Of a stretch of 64,000 nucleotides of DNA, positions 27,153 through 36,502 are shown piece by piece. Positions within the stretch are counted from its first letter, which is position 1. Each line of letters begins with the position of its first letter. The notes beneath the pieces are model-generated. The model searched no databases. It was not told where the DNA came from and saw nothing but the letters and a program-made list of their open reading frames with translations. A program made the position numbers and the translations under genes. Source of the stretch: Hyphomicrobium_A sp963726795 (GTDB lineage Bacteria; Pseudomonadota; Alphaproteobacteria; Rhizobiales; Hyphomicrobiaceae); the NCBI GenBank assembly GCA_963726795.1, contig CAVSDD010000003.1, forward strand, positions 248,001 through 312,000, read 5' to 3'.

Positions 27153-27731
27153 TCAGGCGTCGCCGGATCCAACCTCGTTGTTTTTCTTAGCGCGGCGCAG
27201 GGCCTCGCGAACCAGCTCATCGGTAAGCACCAGCTTCGCCTCACCGATCAGGTCCACCGGAAGACCGATAACGCCGTGCTCTTCGGGGCCGATCTGGGCT
27301 TCGATACGGACCTCGCCATCCTCGAAACCCTCGAGCTTGCCGCGAAAACGCTTGCGGCCGTCGATGGGCTCCTTCAGCTCGATCTTGGCTTCGTATCCCG
27401 ACCAGTCCTCGAAATCGGAAGGACGAACCAGCGGTCGGTCGATTCCCGGCGAGGAGACCTCGAGCCGGTAGGCGCCTGCAATCGGGTTATGCACGTCGAG
27501 CAAAGGCGAAATTTCCCGCGAGATCGTCTCGCAATCTTCAATCGTCAAAGTGCCATCAGCCCGTTCAGCCATAACTTGCAGCGTCTTGCCCTCGCGGCCC
27601 GAAACTGCGACCCGCACCAAACGGAAGCCCCGGTCCTGCAGTGCAGGTTCGATCAGCTCCGCTACTTTGGCCGCCAAGCCCGCCTCACGAATGAACCGAT
27701 CGCGGATGGCGCCGTCGTCGCCAGCGTCCAT
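27153..27731 (-). CDS. rimP: Ribosome maturation factor RimP
   Basis: RimP assists late 30S assembly around S12. The 192-residue product has LVRVAVSGREGKTLQVMAERADG, the IEDCETISREISPLLDVHNPIAGAYRLEVSSPGIDRPL signature and an SH3-like C-terminal half. It heads the rimP-nusA-ylxR-infB-rbfA-truB-rpsO-pnp block. Its own promoter must lie after the trmB terminator at 27778-27806, leaving only about 47 bp. Confidence 0.93.
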   Translation of the reverse strand: MDAGDDGAIRDRFIREAGLAAKVAELIEPALQDRGFRLVRVAVSGREGKTLQVMAERADGTLTIEDCETISREISPLLDVHNPIAGAYRLEVSSPGIDRPLVRPSDFEDWSGYEAKIELKEPIDGRKRFRGKLEGFEDGEVRIEAQIGPEEHGVIGLPVDLIGEAKLVLTDELVREALRRAKKNNEVGSGDA

Positions 27732-27777
27732 AATCTAAAAGCTATCCGGTTTGCTGCTCGATCCGCTGCGCCAATAG

Positions 27778-27806
27778 AAAAAGAGCGGACCCAAAGGGCC
27801 CACTCT
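27778..27806 (-). terminator. Rho-independent terminator after trmB
   Basis: AGAG-GG-CCC (27782-27792) pairs with GGG-CC-CTCT (27796-27806), with two mismatches and an AAA/TTT loop. On the minus strand it is followed by TTTTT. It separates the upstream miaB-to-trmB series from rimP. Confidence 0.82.
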
Positions 27807-27879
27807 CAAGAGTTGAGATGATCATGAGCAGCAAACTATTACGAGTTCGTGACATCGGTGGCAAGCAAAATATGGCGAT

Positions 27880-28581
27880 TTAGGGTGCCACCGGCTTGAA
27901 GTAGCGGAAGAAATAGCATCTGTGCCCGTGGGCCAAAGCCTTTGCCTCGTAGCGGGTTTGCGGCCAATCGGCCGGACGCTGGCGCCAATCCTTCGGCCCC
28001 GCGACCTGCCAGACCAGACCGCTCTGGGCCTGCGCTGCCAGCAGAATCCACCGGGCATAATCGGCGACATCGGTCGCGACGCGAAGCTCAGCTCCTGGTG
28101 CCATGACCCGAAGAAGTAGATCGAGAAGGCTCCGGGATACGAGCCGGCGCTTGCGATGGCGCTTCTTAGGCCAGGGATCAGGGAACAATATGAAGACGCG
28201 ATCTAAGGAGCCGGCGGGCAGCCAGCGCAGCATCTCGCGCGCGTCCTGATCGCTCAGGCGGACGTTGGCCAGCGCCTGCTCCTCGACACCGGCAAGAGCT
28301 TTGACAATGCCCTCCTCGAATACCTCGCAGCCGATGAGGCCGATTTGCGGGTTCCGCTGCGCCTGCCAGAGGAGGTGCTCGGCGCCCCCAAAGCCGATCT
28401 CCAGCCACAGCGCGCCAACACGCTGAGGGAACAGCCGGCCCGGATCGCGTGGGCACGGATCAGAGAGATCGAGAGTGAGGCGCGGGAAGACATCGTCCAG
28501 AAGGGACTGCTGGCGTCCACTCAACCGCCGACCTCGCCTGCGGCCGAACGAACGCTGATCCGCGATTGTCCCCGGGTTCAT
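27880..28581 (-). CDS. trmB: tRNA (guanine(46)-N7)-methyltransferase TrmB
   Basis: TrmB adds the N7 methyl to G46 of tRNAs using S-adenosylmethionine. Seen are LWLEIGFGGAEHLLWQA (SAM motif I), GCEVFEEGIVKAL, the family hallmark ILFPDPWPKKRHRKRRLV and a C-terminal TRYEAKALAHGH. ATG 28581 gives 233 residues and lies 16 bp after the metK stop. The neighbour metK makes its cosubstrate. Confidence 0.93.
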   Translation of the reverse strand: MNPGTIADQRSFGRRRGRRLSGRQQSLLDDVFPRLTLDLSDPCPRDPGRLFPQRVGALWLEIGFGGAEHLLWQAQRNPQIGLIGCEVFEEGIVKALAGVEEQALANVRLSDQDAREMLRWLPAGSLDRVFILFPDPWPKKRHRKRRLVSRSLLDLLLRVMAPGAELRVATDVADYARWILLAAQAQSGLVWQVAGPKDWRQRPADWPQTRYEAKALAHGHRCYFFRYFKPVAP

Positions 28582-28597
28582 TCCAGCGGCGACACGC

Positions 28598-29804
28598 TCA
28601 GGCGGCAGCTTTCCGGATCGCGTCGGCAATGTCCGTCTTCTCCCAGGAGAAGCCGCCATCGGCGTCCGGGGCGCGACCGAAATGGCCGTAAGCCGAGGTA
28701 CGCGAATAGATCGGCTTGTTGAGGTCCAGATGGGTGCGGATACCGCGCGGCGAAAGGTCGACGAGCTCGCCCAGAACCTTCTCCAGCTTGGCCTCATCGA
28801 CCTTGCCGGTGCCGTGGGTGTCGACGTAGATCGACAGCGGTTTGGCGACGCCGATCGCGTAGGAGAGCTGAATGGTGCAGCGCTCGGCAAGGCCTGCCGC
28901 CACGACATTCTTGGCGAGATACCGCGCAGCATATGCCGCAGAACGATCGACCTTGGTGGGGTCCTTGCCAGAAAAGGCGCCGCCGCCGTGCGGAGCTGCG
29001 CCGCCGTAGGTATCGACGATAATCTTGCGCCCCGTCAGTCCGCAGTCGCCGTCCGGGCCACCGATGTAGAACTTGCCCGTGGGATTGACGTGCCAGATGG
29101 TGTCGCTGCCGATCCAGCCGGCGGGCAGCGCCCTTTTCACGTACGGCTCGATGATGTCGCGCACCTTCGCGGAGCCGAGGCTTTCATCGACGTGCTGATG
29201 CGAGACGACGATCTGCGTCACGCCAACGGGCTTTCCGTCCTCGTAGCGAACCGTCACTTGGCTCTTGGAGTTCGGGGCCAAGAAGGGCGGCTGAGCCCTC
29301 CTTCGCGTGCCGCGCCTTGGCGAGGTCGTGCAGAATCTTGTGAGCATAATAGATTGGTGCCGGCATCAGCTCAGGTGTTTCGGTGCAGGCGAAACCGAAC
29401 ATTATGCCCTGGTCGCCGGCGCCCTCTTCCCTGTTCGTGGGCTGCTGGGCATCGACGCCTTGCGCAATGTCGGCCGACTGCGGATGCAAAAGGACCTCGA
29501 TGTCAGCCGTCTCCCAATGGAAGCCTTCCTGCTCGTAACCGATGTCGCGGATCGCCATGCGCGCGATATGCCGGATCCAGTCTTTGGTGACTGTATCGGG
29601 GCCGCGTGTCTCACCAGCAATGACGACCTTGTTTGTGGTCGCGAGCGTCTCGCAGGCGGCGCGGATCGCCCATGGATCGATCCCGGCCTTGGGGCCCTCG
29701 CGATAGAACAGGTCGACAATCTCGTCGGAGATGCGGTCGCAGACCTTGTCGGGGTGTCCTTCGGAAACCGACTCGCTGGTGAAGAGGAATGATTTGCGTG
29801 CCAC
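28598..29804 (-). CDS. metK: S-adenosylmethionine synthetase MetK, frameshifted as read
   Basis: MetK makes S-adenosylmethionine from methionine and ATP. The N-terminal part (frame from GTG 29804) has FLFTSESVSEGHPDKVCDRISD, GETRG and GDQGIMFGFACTETPELMPAPI. It breaks after GSAALLGP. The remainder is in another frame: SKSQVTVRYEDGKPVGV, ISHQHV-type segment, GGPDGDCGLTGRKIIVDTYGG, HGGGAFSGKDPTKVDRS, to the stop at 28598. One extra G in GGGG at 29274-29277 (+ strand) explains the break; with three G the product reads LLGPNSKSQ. Because MetK is normally essential, a sequence error is likelier than a pseudogene. A TTG at 29858 could extend the N-terminus. Confidence 0.93.
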
Positions 29805-29955
29805 CGAGGCCCCCGGTTCATTGGAAGAAGCGCGGAAAAATCGCCGGGGTTGTCTCAAGCTTTGTCAGCGGGGTCAAGCCGTCGCGGCGCCCCAGGACAC
29901 CACGATTATCCGATAACCTTATTCACACGCCCCGCCTGCGGGCTCTAGCGCGGCA

Positions 29956-30411
29956 TCATTCGCTTCCGGCTTCACCAGCATAGGCGCGGACCAACTCGAC
30001 AATCGAGCGGCGGACGCGCGCGTCGGTGATGCGGGCAAAAGCCTTGTTGAGCTCGAGCCCCTCGCGGCTTCCCAAGAATTCGACCGCATAGCTTTCAGCG
30101 GGGCGTTCGGCGAATCCTGCGGCACCTTCAGCGGGGCTGCCGGGCAGCTCGTCATAGAAAAACTGAACGTTGACCCCGAGCACCCGAGCGAGATCGAACA
30201 GTCGACTAGCACCGACGCGGTTGATGCCCTTTTCGTATTTCTGGATCTGCTGAAACGTAAGCCCGAGAAACTCGCCGAGTTTCTCTTGGCTCATGCCGAG
30301 CAACATCCGGCGCAACCGCACGCGGCTGCCAACATGGACGTCGATTGGATTTGCGCGTCGTGAACCGCGGTCGTCTGGCTCTACGTCTTCCACCGCAGCT
30401 TCTTTCGACAT
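29956..30411 (-). CDS. XRE-family helix-turn-helix transcriptional regulator
   Basis: The 151-residue protein carries a Cro/C1-type helix-turn-helix (GSRVRLRRMLLGMSQEKLGEFLGLTFQQIQKYEKGINRVGASRLFDLARVLGV split over about residues 30-85). A short acidic and Ala/Gly-rich C-terminal region follows. Proteins of this kind sit between lnt and metK in many Hyphomicrobiales and have been linked to cell-cycle or stress regulation in some; the target here is unknown. Two inverted repeats just upstream are candidate autoregulatory sites. A start seven codons upstream (30432) is possible. Confidence 0.85.
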   Translation of the reverse strand: MSKEAAVEDVEPDDRGSRRANPIDVHVGSRVRLRRMLLGMSQEKLGEFLGLTFQQIQKYEKGINRVGASRLFDLARVLGVNVQFFYDELPGSPAEGAAGFAERPAESYAVEFLGSREGLELNKAFARITDARVRRSIVELVRAYAGEAGSE

Positions 30412-30480
30412 GGTGCTTTCATCATCACTCACGGGCTTTGCGCCGCGTACACCTCTCGTTGGCGCCGCGGTGCAACGTCA

Positions 30481-30519
30481 GCCTCAGTTTGAGGATCACC
30501 GTTCCTTAGTCCGTCTAAG
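30481..30519. promoter_or_regulatory. Two adjacent inverted repeats upstream of the XRE regulator
   Basis: CCTCA-N3-TGAGG (30481-30493) and CCTTAG-N5-CTAAGG (30503-30519) are perfect palindromic arms, 70-110 bases before the XRE gene start and with centres 24 bases apart. They are candidate operators for the dimeric XRE repressor. No U-tract follows either, so terminators are less likely. Confidence 0.35.
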
Positions 30520-30568
30520 GCTTGTTTTATGACGGTAACTTCTTGCGCAAGCAACAAAGATCGCCTGT

Positions 30569-32266
30569 TCAGTGACCTCGTGATCTGGCCAAAATGGTCG
30601 CGGTTGCCGCCAAAACCATGGTCATTGCTACGAAAGTCCAATCACCAAAACGGGCGTAGAGCGGCGCGCTGAGTGCCGCCGGCACGGGGCTGTCGATTAC
30701 TCCGCGTGCGTTGAGAGTCAACATTGTCAGCACGCGTCCGCGCCCGTCTATCACCGCCGAAACGCCGTTGTTGGCGGAGCGCACGATCGGCAACCCCTCC
30801 TCGACCGCGCGCACGCGCGTCTGTTGAAAATGCTGCCAGGGACCCGTCGTATCGCCAAACCAGCCGTCGTTGGTGACGTTAACCACTAGTCCGGGACGCT
30901 CGCCTCCCTCAACGATCGCGGATGGAAAGATCGCTTCATAACAGATGACCACAGCGACCGGCGGCAGGCCTGCAATCGACAGCAAAGGACGCGGAGAAGG
31001 CCCTACTGAAAATCCGCCATGCCACCTCGTCAATTGTTCGAGGCCCAATCGTTCGAGAACTGACTGAAACGGCAGATATTCGCCGAACGGCACGAGATGG
31101 ATCTTGTCGTAGACCGCCTCGAGGTTTCCCTTGTCGCCGAAAACCATGAGGCTATTGAAGCCTTCGCGTGCGCCGTCGATGCGAGGCGCGGCCGGGTGCT
31201 TCAACCGCAACGCGCCGGTGATCAGCTGGGTACCGGGCGGCAAAAGCTCACCGAGCGCCGCAAGCGCCTCGGGGTGATCGAGCGGGAGAAACGGCATCGC
31301 AGCTTCCGGCCAAACAAGATGGGTTATCCCGGCCAAGTCGTCTCGGCGCCCTGAGGCATCACGGCGAGAAAGATCCAGCTGATCCTGGAAGATCGCGCCC
31401 TGCTTCTCGGGCCGCCACTTGTCACGCTGGTCGACGCTGGCCTGCACGATCCGCATGCGCACGCTATTGAGCAGAGGCGACGGACCGCCTGATAGACGCC
31501 ACGCGCCAAAGCCGTAGAGCGCCAGCAGGGGAACGATCCCAATCAGCGCGGCTGGCAAACACCGCCCGTTGCGCGTCGTTTCAGCTGAACCGGCGAGTAG
31601 CACGAGAGGAGAAGCGAAAATCACGACCGCGAGCAGCGTCAACCCGTAGACACCGACGACCGAAGCCGCCTGCATCAGCTCGATTGGCGAGGTGAGTGCG
31701 TAGCCGAGCAGGTTCCACGGAAAGCCAGTCAGAGCGTGCCCGCGCAGCCATTCAGCTAGCGCCCACGCAATCGCGAGTACGATGACGCGCTCGGCGCCGG
31801 CGGGCCAGACGAGCCGGGCAGTCGCGGCGGCAAGCGCCGGAAAAAGAGCTAGACCTGCCGGCAGCAGCGTAACCGCAAAGGGCAGCAGCCACGCGAACTT
31901 GTCGGCCTCGACGAGAAACGCCTCGCCGATCCAGAACAGCCCGAACATCAGATATCCAAACCCGAACCACCACCCGACCACGCCAGCGCGGACGGCAGGG
32001 CGGCCCCAGAACGAGGAGACGTTGCCGTCTCGTTGCGCCCCGTCGATCTGCCACACCAGGACCGGCAGCGTGAGGAACAGAACCGGCCAAAGGAAAAATG
32101 GCGCCATGGCGAGGACAGAGAGACTGCCCGCAACGAAGGCGAGCGCCAGCCGGCGCCACCCCGCCGCGTTTGTTACGGCCGTGGCGGCCGCGCCGATCCA
32201 AACTAGTGGCGAATTTAGTTTCAAAGTCGTCCACGCGACGCCAACTCGTGCCACGCTGGCGCTCAT
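30569..32266 (-). CDS. lnt: Apolipoprotein N-acyltransferase Lnt
   Basis: Lnt adds the third acyl chain to the N-terminal Cys of lipoproteins at the periplasmic face of the inner membrane. The 565-residue protein has about seven hydrophobic segments in the N-terminal half, a nitrilase-like periplasmic domain and a final membrane helix. The triad is visible: Glu in LVWPEAAMPF, Lys in VYDKIHLVPFGEYLP and Cys in VVICYEAIFP. Its ATG overlaps the corC stop by four bases. Confidence 0.94.
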   Translation of the reverse strand: MSASVARVGVAWTTLKLNSPLVWIGAAATAVTNAAGWRRLALAFVAGSLSVLAMAPFFLWPVLFLTLPVLVWQIDGAQRDGNVSSFWGRPAVRAGVVGWWFGFGYLMFGLFWIGEAFLVEADKFAWLLPFAVTLLPAGLALFPALAAATARLVWPAGAERVIVLAIAWALAEWLRGHALTGFPWNLLGYALTSPIELMQAASVVGVYGLTLLAVVIFASPLVLLAGSAETTRNGRCLPAALIGIVPLLALYGFGAWRLSGGPSPLLNSVRMRIVQASVDQRDKWRPEKQGAIFQDQLDLSRRDASGRRDDLAGITHLVWPEAAMPFLPLDHPEALAALGELLPPGTQLITGALRLKHPAAPRIDGAREGFNSLMVFGDKGNLEAVYDKIHLVPFGEYLPFQSVLERLGLEQLTRWHGGFSVGPSPRPLLSIAGLPPVAVVICYEAIFPSAIVEGGERPGLVVNVTNDGWFGDTTGPWQHFQQTRVRAVEEGLPIVRSANNGVSAVIDGRGRVLTMLTLNARGVIDSPVPAALSAPLYARFGDWTFVAMTMVLAATATILARSRGH

Positions 32267-33312
32267 GCTTTTTTTGCGTCGGCGCCGGGATCGCCGACAG
32301 GACGCGGCTGATGGATTCTCACCTTCTTTAAACGGCGCGCATCAGCGTCCAACACTTCGAGCTCGAGGCCAGACGGGTGCCGCACGAGCTCTCCTCGCAC
32401 GGGTACTCGGCCGAGCAGAGCAAACATGAGACCACCAAGCGTATCGATGTCCTCTTCCTCATCGGCCTTTAGGAGTTTCAACCCGAGGTGCTTCTCCAGC
32501 TCCTTGATAGGGGTTCGCGCCGAAGCGACGAGACCGAGCTTGGGCTCGGTTGAAATGTGAGCCGCTTCCGCAACGTCGTGCTCATCCTCGATGTCGCCGA
32601 CAATTTGCTCGACAAGGTCCTCGATCGTCACGAGGCCATCCGTGCCGCCGTATTCATCCACCACCAGCGCCATGTGAATGCGGGTCGACTGCATGCGGAT
32701 AAGCAAATTGGTTGCCGGCATAGAAGGCGGCACATAGAGCACCGGACGTCTGATCTTAACTGTGCTTACCGCCCGAGCCAGATCTACCGCCTTCAGATCC
32801 AGCTGGCTCACAGCCTGCCTGAGAGCCGTCGTCGGCGGCTCGGCGGCCACCACGGCGATCGGCGGATTCAGCAGTTCACCGGCGGATTCCTTGATCAGCC
32901 AGCGAAACAGATCCTTGATGTGGATCATGCCGCGGGGATCATCGAGCGTCTCGTTGAAGAGCGGGATGCGCGAGACGCCAGCCTCGCTGAACATGCGAAC
33001 CAACTCAGACAATGGCTCGCTTTCCTCGAGCGCGATGATATCGGCTCGGGGGACCATGATGTCATCGACGCGTAGGGTGCCAAAGCGCAACAACCGCCGA
33101 AGCATCTCGCGCTCTTCTGCCGAGAAGGCGGCATCAGCTTCCGGATCCCCCTTGAGCCCCATCTCCAGGGTCTCGCGTAGTGTCGGGGACCGCAAGCCGA
33201 TCCGATTGAGGATTGCCGCGAGCAGGCCGGGCGTGCCGGTCAGAACATCGTCGCCATCACTGATGGCTGCGTCCGCCGCAGCCTTGTCGGCAGTATCGTT
33301 CGTGCTGGTCAT
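32263..33312 (-). CDS. CorC/TlyC-type CBS-domain protein
   Basis: The 349-residue cytoplasmic protein has two CBS domains (VDDIMVPRADIIALEESEPLSELVRMF...; TNLLIRMQSTRIHMALVVDEYGGTDGLVTIEDLVEQIVG) and a CorC_HlyC transporter-associated C-terminal domain (DTLGGLMFALLGRVPVRGE). Related proteins were named hemolysins or magnesium efflux factors, but the true role is unsettled. It overlaps ybeY and lnt by four bases at each end, so it belongs to the ybeY-corC-lnt operon. Confidence 0.88.
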   Translation of the reverse strand: MTSTNDTADKAAADAAISDGDDVLTGTPGLLAAILNRIGLRSPTLRETLEMGLKGDPEADAAFSAEEREMLRRLLRFGTLRVDDIMVPRADIIALEESEPLSELVRMFSEAGVSRIPLFNETLDDPRGMIHIKDLFRWLIKESAGELLNPPIAVVAAEPPTTALRQAVSQLDLKAVDLARAVSTVKIRRPVLYVPPSMPATNLLIRMQSTRIHMALVVDEYGGTDGLVTIEDLVEQIVGDIEDEHDVAEAAHISTEPKLGLVASARTPIKELEKHLGLKLLKADEEEDIDTLGGLMFALLGRVPVRGELVRHPSGLELEVLDADARRLKKVRIHQPRPVGDPGADAKKA

Positions 33313-33899
33313 GGTGTTGCAGGTTTCCGCAAGTCTCGAATTTCGGCGCCCGCGTTGGTTGCGTAAGGATCGGCCACGCCAAGACGTGCCAGGACGCGCG
33401 TCTCAAGCGCCTCCATGGCGCCGGCATCTGCCTCTATCTCATGATCGTAGCCCAATAGATGCAGCAGCCCGTGAACGATCAAATGTTGCATGTGGTCCTT
33501 GAGCGGCAGCGAGCGTTCGACAGCCTCGCGCGACAGCGTCTCGTGCGCCAGCACGATGTCCCCGAGAAATTGCGTTTGAGCCCCTGGCTCGCTGGCCTTG
33601 GTGCCTGCGGGGAAGGACAGCACGTTAGTCGGCGCCGGTTTCCCGCGATACGTGGCATTGAGCGCAGCCACCTCGACGTCGGAAGAAAGCGCCAGGCATG
33701 CTGAGCTGTTTGCCAGGCCGATCTCGGCAGCAAGCGCGCTAGCGGCGGCTCGCGCCGTCTCGGCGATGCTCGATAGTGGGCCCCAATCGCCCAACTCGTG
33801 CACGACTTCGAGCACGAGGGCTATCGGAGGGTCCGTATCGTTGCGGTCCGACTCGCCGGCGGTCTCGATACTGCTCATAGTTGGTCGCACTGACGCCAT
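33309..33899 (-). CDS. ybeY: Endoribonuclease/rRNA maturation factor YbeY
   Basis: YbeY is a zinc-dependent RNase for 16S 3'-end maturation and ribosome quality control. The metal-binding motif H-G-x-L-H-L-x-G-Y-D-H is intact (HGLLHLLGYDH), as are NATYRGKPAPTNVLSFP and FLGDIVLAHET. The start may be ATG 33878 rather than 33899. It is 11 bases after phoH and overlaps corC. Confidence 0.93.
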   Translation of the reverse strand: MASVRPTMSSIETAGESDRNDTDPPIALVLEVVHELGDWGPLSSIAETARAAASALAAEIGLANSSACLALSSDVEVAALNATYRGKPAPTNVLSFPAGTKASEPGAQTQFLGDIVLAHETLSREAVERSLPLKDHMQHLIVHGLLHLLGYDHEIEADAGAMEALETRVLARLGVADPYATNAGAEIRDLRKPATP

Positions 33900-33909
33900 T
33901 TGCTGCCGA

Positions 33910-34944
33910 CTATGGCTTCTGCCGATCGTAGGCCTCGACGATTTTGGCCACGAGGTCGCGACGCACGACGTCTGCTGCCGTGAAGCGAACGGCGGTGATA
34001 CCCTTTACATCAGCCAGGAGTGCAATGGCCTCGTCGAGACCCGATTTCATCCCGGGCGGCAAATCGACCTGACTTGGATCGCCGGTCACCGCCATCTTCG
34101 AGTTTTCGCCCAGACGCGTGAGGAACATCTTCATTTGCATGCTGGTCGTGTTTTGCGCCTCGTCGAGAATGACGCAGGCATTCGCCAGGGTGCGCCCGCG
34201 CATGAACGCCAGCGGCGCAATTTCTATTACACCTGACTCCAGATCGCGCTCGACCTTCTCCGGCGGAAGCACGTCGTAAAGGGCATCATAGAGTGGGCGC
34301 AGATATGGATCGACCTTTTCGCGCATATCGCCAGGAAGAAAGCCAAGCCGCTCGCCCGCCTCGACGGCCGGGCGTGACAGGATAATGCGCTCGACTAGCC
34401 CCTGCTCGAGACAGTGCGCCGCATAGGCGACCGCAATATATGTTTTACCCGTGCCGGCAGGACCAACGCCAAACACGAGATCGACCTTTTCGAGCGCACG
34501 GATATAGGCACTCTGCGCCGGGGTGCGCGCCTGCACGACGCGGCGGCGGGTAGCAATTTGCGCTTGGCCGTCGGCGGGGGCAGTTTCCTCACGCGCATGA
34601 CGCATCAGCCCATCAAAATCACCCGGTCCTACCTGCTGTCCGGCAGCAACGCGCGAATACAGCTGCTCCAGCACCGAACGTGCGATTTCAGTGGCAGCCT
34701 GCGGACCGTTCAGGATGATGACGTTGCCGTGCGCGTGCGCCTCGATTCCGAGGCGATCCTCGATCAGCGCAAGGTGGCTGTCGTACTCTCCCAGCAGTTG
34801 GGGGAGGTGCCGATTGTCCTCGAACGGCACCACGATGCGCTTGTTCGCAACTTGAACCTTAGGGGCTCGGCCCGGTCCAGAAACCGGGTTCCCGCGAAAT
34901 GCTGCCAATCGGAGCTCCAGTCTTCGTCGGCTTCGAATCGCCAC
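33910..34944 (-). CDS. phoH: PhoH-family ATPase
   Basis: The 344-residue protein has an N-terminal KH-like domain and a PhoH ATPase core with Walker A GPAGTGKTYIAV, SRPAVEAGERLGFLPGD, Walker B ILDEAQNTT and GDPSQVDLP. PhoH proteins next to ybeY are thought to be RNA helicases in rRNA maturation. The miaB-phoH-ybeY-corC-lnt order is widely conserved. Confidence 0.92.
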   Translation of the reverse strand: MAIRSRRRLELRLAAFRGNPVSGPGRAPKVQVANKRIVVPFEDNRHLPQLLGEYDSHLALIEDRLGIEAHAHGNVIILNGPQAATEIARSVLEQLYSRVAAGQQVGPGDFDGLMRHAREETAPADGQAQIATRRRVVQARTPAQSAYIRALEKVDLVFGVGPAGTGKTYIAVAYAAHCLEQGLVERIILSRPAVEAGERLGFLPGDMREKVDPYLRPLYDALYDVLPPEKVERDLESGVIEIAPLAFMRGRTLANACVILDEAQNTTSMQMKMFLTRLGENSKMAVTGDPSQVDLPPGMKSGLDEAIALLADVKGITAVRFTAADVVRRDLVAKIVEAYDRQKP

Positions 34945-35023
34945 TTCCTGGCGCGGAGAGTATCATAAAGCCCTTACCGGCCGAACGGGCTCACCAGCAA
35001 CGACTGCGAGAGCTAAACCTCGG

Positions 35024-36412
35024 TCAAGTCGGGTTTAAGACACCGGTTAGACTATTGTTACCACAGGCCGAAATTTCAACCTCGGCAAGGCGGCCAAGGA
35101 AGTCCGGTGCCACTTCGGCGTGCACGGCCTGCAAATAGGGCGATCGTCCGATGAGCTGGCCCGGGTGGCGTCCCTGGCGCTCAAACAGTACGCGCAGCCT
35201 GCGTCCAACGCTGGCCTCGTTAAACGCGACCTGTTGCGCGATCAGCAGATCCTGCAATTTGGCCAAACGTTCTTTTTGTTCAGCCTCCGGCACGGGATCG
35301 GAAAGTTTCGCCGCCGGCGTTCCAGGACGCGGGCTGTACTTGAATGAGTAGGCTTGCGCGAAGCCAACGGTGCGCACCACGGCAAGCGTTTCCTCGAACT
35401 CGGTCTTCGTCTCACCAGGAAAACCGGCGATGACATCGGTCGAAAACGCGATGCCGGGAACTGCCTTCCGGATACGATCGATGAGATTGAGATAGTCCCT
35501 CGCAGTGTGTTTGCGGTTCATCGCTGCGAGAATGCGATCGGCGCCTGACTGAAACGGCAAATGCAAATGAGGCATCAGCTTGGGCACTTCGGAATGTGCC
35601 GCAATCAGATCCTCGCTCATGTCGCGCGGATGGCTCGTCGTATAGCGCAGCCGCTCGAGCCCACCGATGCGCGCGAGGTGCCGAATCAGCTGAGCGAGCG
35701 TCCACGCCGAACCGTCGGGGCCGGCACCGTGATATGCGTTGACGTTCTGGCCAAGCAGCGTGAATTCCCGTACGCCGCACTCAACAAGCTGGCGCGCCTC
35801 GTCCATGATCGCGTCGACGGGTCGTGAGAATTCTGCCCCGCGCGTGTATGGCACGACGCAGAAAGTGCAGAACTTGTCACATCCTTCCTGCACCGTCAGA
35901 TATGCAGTGATGGAGCGCGTCGGTGCGCGGGCGGGAAGCTGCAAGAACTTATCGTCGTCGGAAAACGCCGTGTCGACGAGACCTTTTTCGTCCCTCCGTG
36001 CTCGCGCAATTAACTCTGGCAAGCGATGGTAGCTCTGCGGACCAATAACAAGATCGACGACCGGCGCGCGGGAAATGAGGTGCGCGCCCTCAGCCTGGGC
36101 AACACAGCCGGCAACAGCAACGATCGTCGCGCGGCCTATGGCCGATCGCTCCTCCTTGACCTCGCGCACGCGTCCGAGATCGGAATAGACTTTCTCGACC
36201 GCCTTCTCGCGAATGTGGCAGGTGTTGAGTAGGACGAGATCGGCATCCTCGATGCGCGAGGTCTCCGAAAAGCCGCTAATGCTCAAGGCCTCACTCATGC
36301 GCTGTGAATTGTAAACGTTCATCTGGCAGCCAAAGGTCTTGATAAAGACCTTGGCGTCAGGCGAATTCCCGCTCGCATTGTGCAGTGGCTGCGAAAGAAG
36401 GTTGTCGGCCAT
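35024..36412 (-). CDS. miaB: tRNA-2-methylthio-N6-dimethylallyladenosine synthase MiaB
   Basis: MiaB thiomethylates i6A37 in tRNAs using two Fe-S clusters and SAM. The N-terminal UPF0004 domain has IKTFGCQMNVYNSQRM and LLNTCHIREKA with its cluster cysteines. The radical-SAM motif is C-D-K-F-C-T-F-C followed by VVPYTRG. A TRAM domain ends the protein. Length (462) is normal. Confidence 0.95.
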   Translation of the reverse strand: MADNLLSQPLHNASGNSPDAKVFIKTFGCQMNVYNSQRMSEALSISGFSETSRIEDADLVLLNTCHIREKAVEKVYSDLGRVREVKEERSAIGRATIVAVAGCVAQAEGAHLISRAPVVDLVIGPQSYHRLPELIARARRDEKGLVDTAFSDDDKFLQLPARAPTRSITAYLTVQEGCDKFCTFCVVPYTRGAEFSRPVDAIMDEARQLVECGVREFTLLGQNVNAYHGAGPDGSAWTLAQLIRHLARIGGLERLRYTTSHPRDMSEDLIAAHSEVPKLMPHLHLPFQSGADRILAAMNRKHTARDYLNLIDRIRKAVPGIAFSTDVIAGFPGETKTEFEETLAVVRTVGFAQAYSFKYSPRPGTPAAKLSDPVPEAEQKERLAKLQDLLIAQQVAFNEASVGRRLRVLFERQGRHPGQLIGRSPYLQAVHAEVAPDFLGRLAEVEISACGNNSLTGVLNPT

Positions 36413-36502
36413 GGATGATGGATCTCGTACTATGGCCGCATGCGACCACCACCGGCGGTAATTGTCCAGTGAGCCCTCTCGCGCAGCCTTGAATTCCGTT
36501 GG

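Noticed and set aside
29805..29955. Possible SAM riboswitch upstream of metK
   Set aside because: I looked for SAM-II and SAM/SAH-type conserved cores and could not match them; only a short GC hairpin near 29930 is present.
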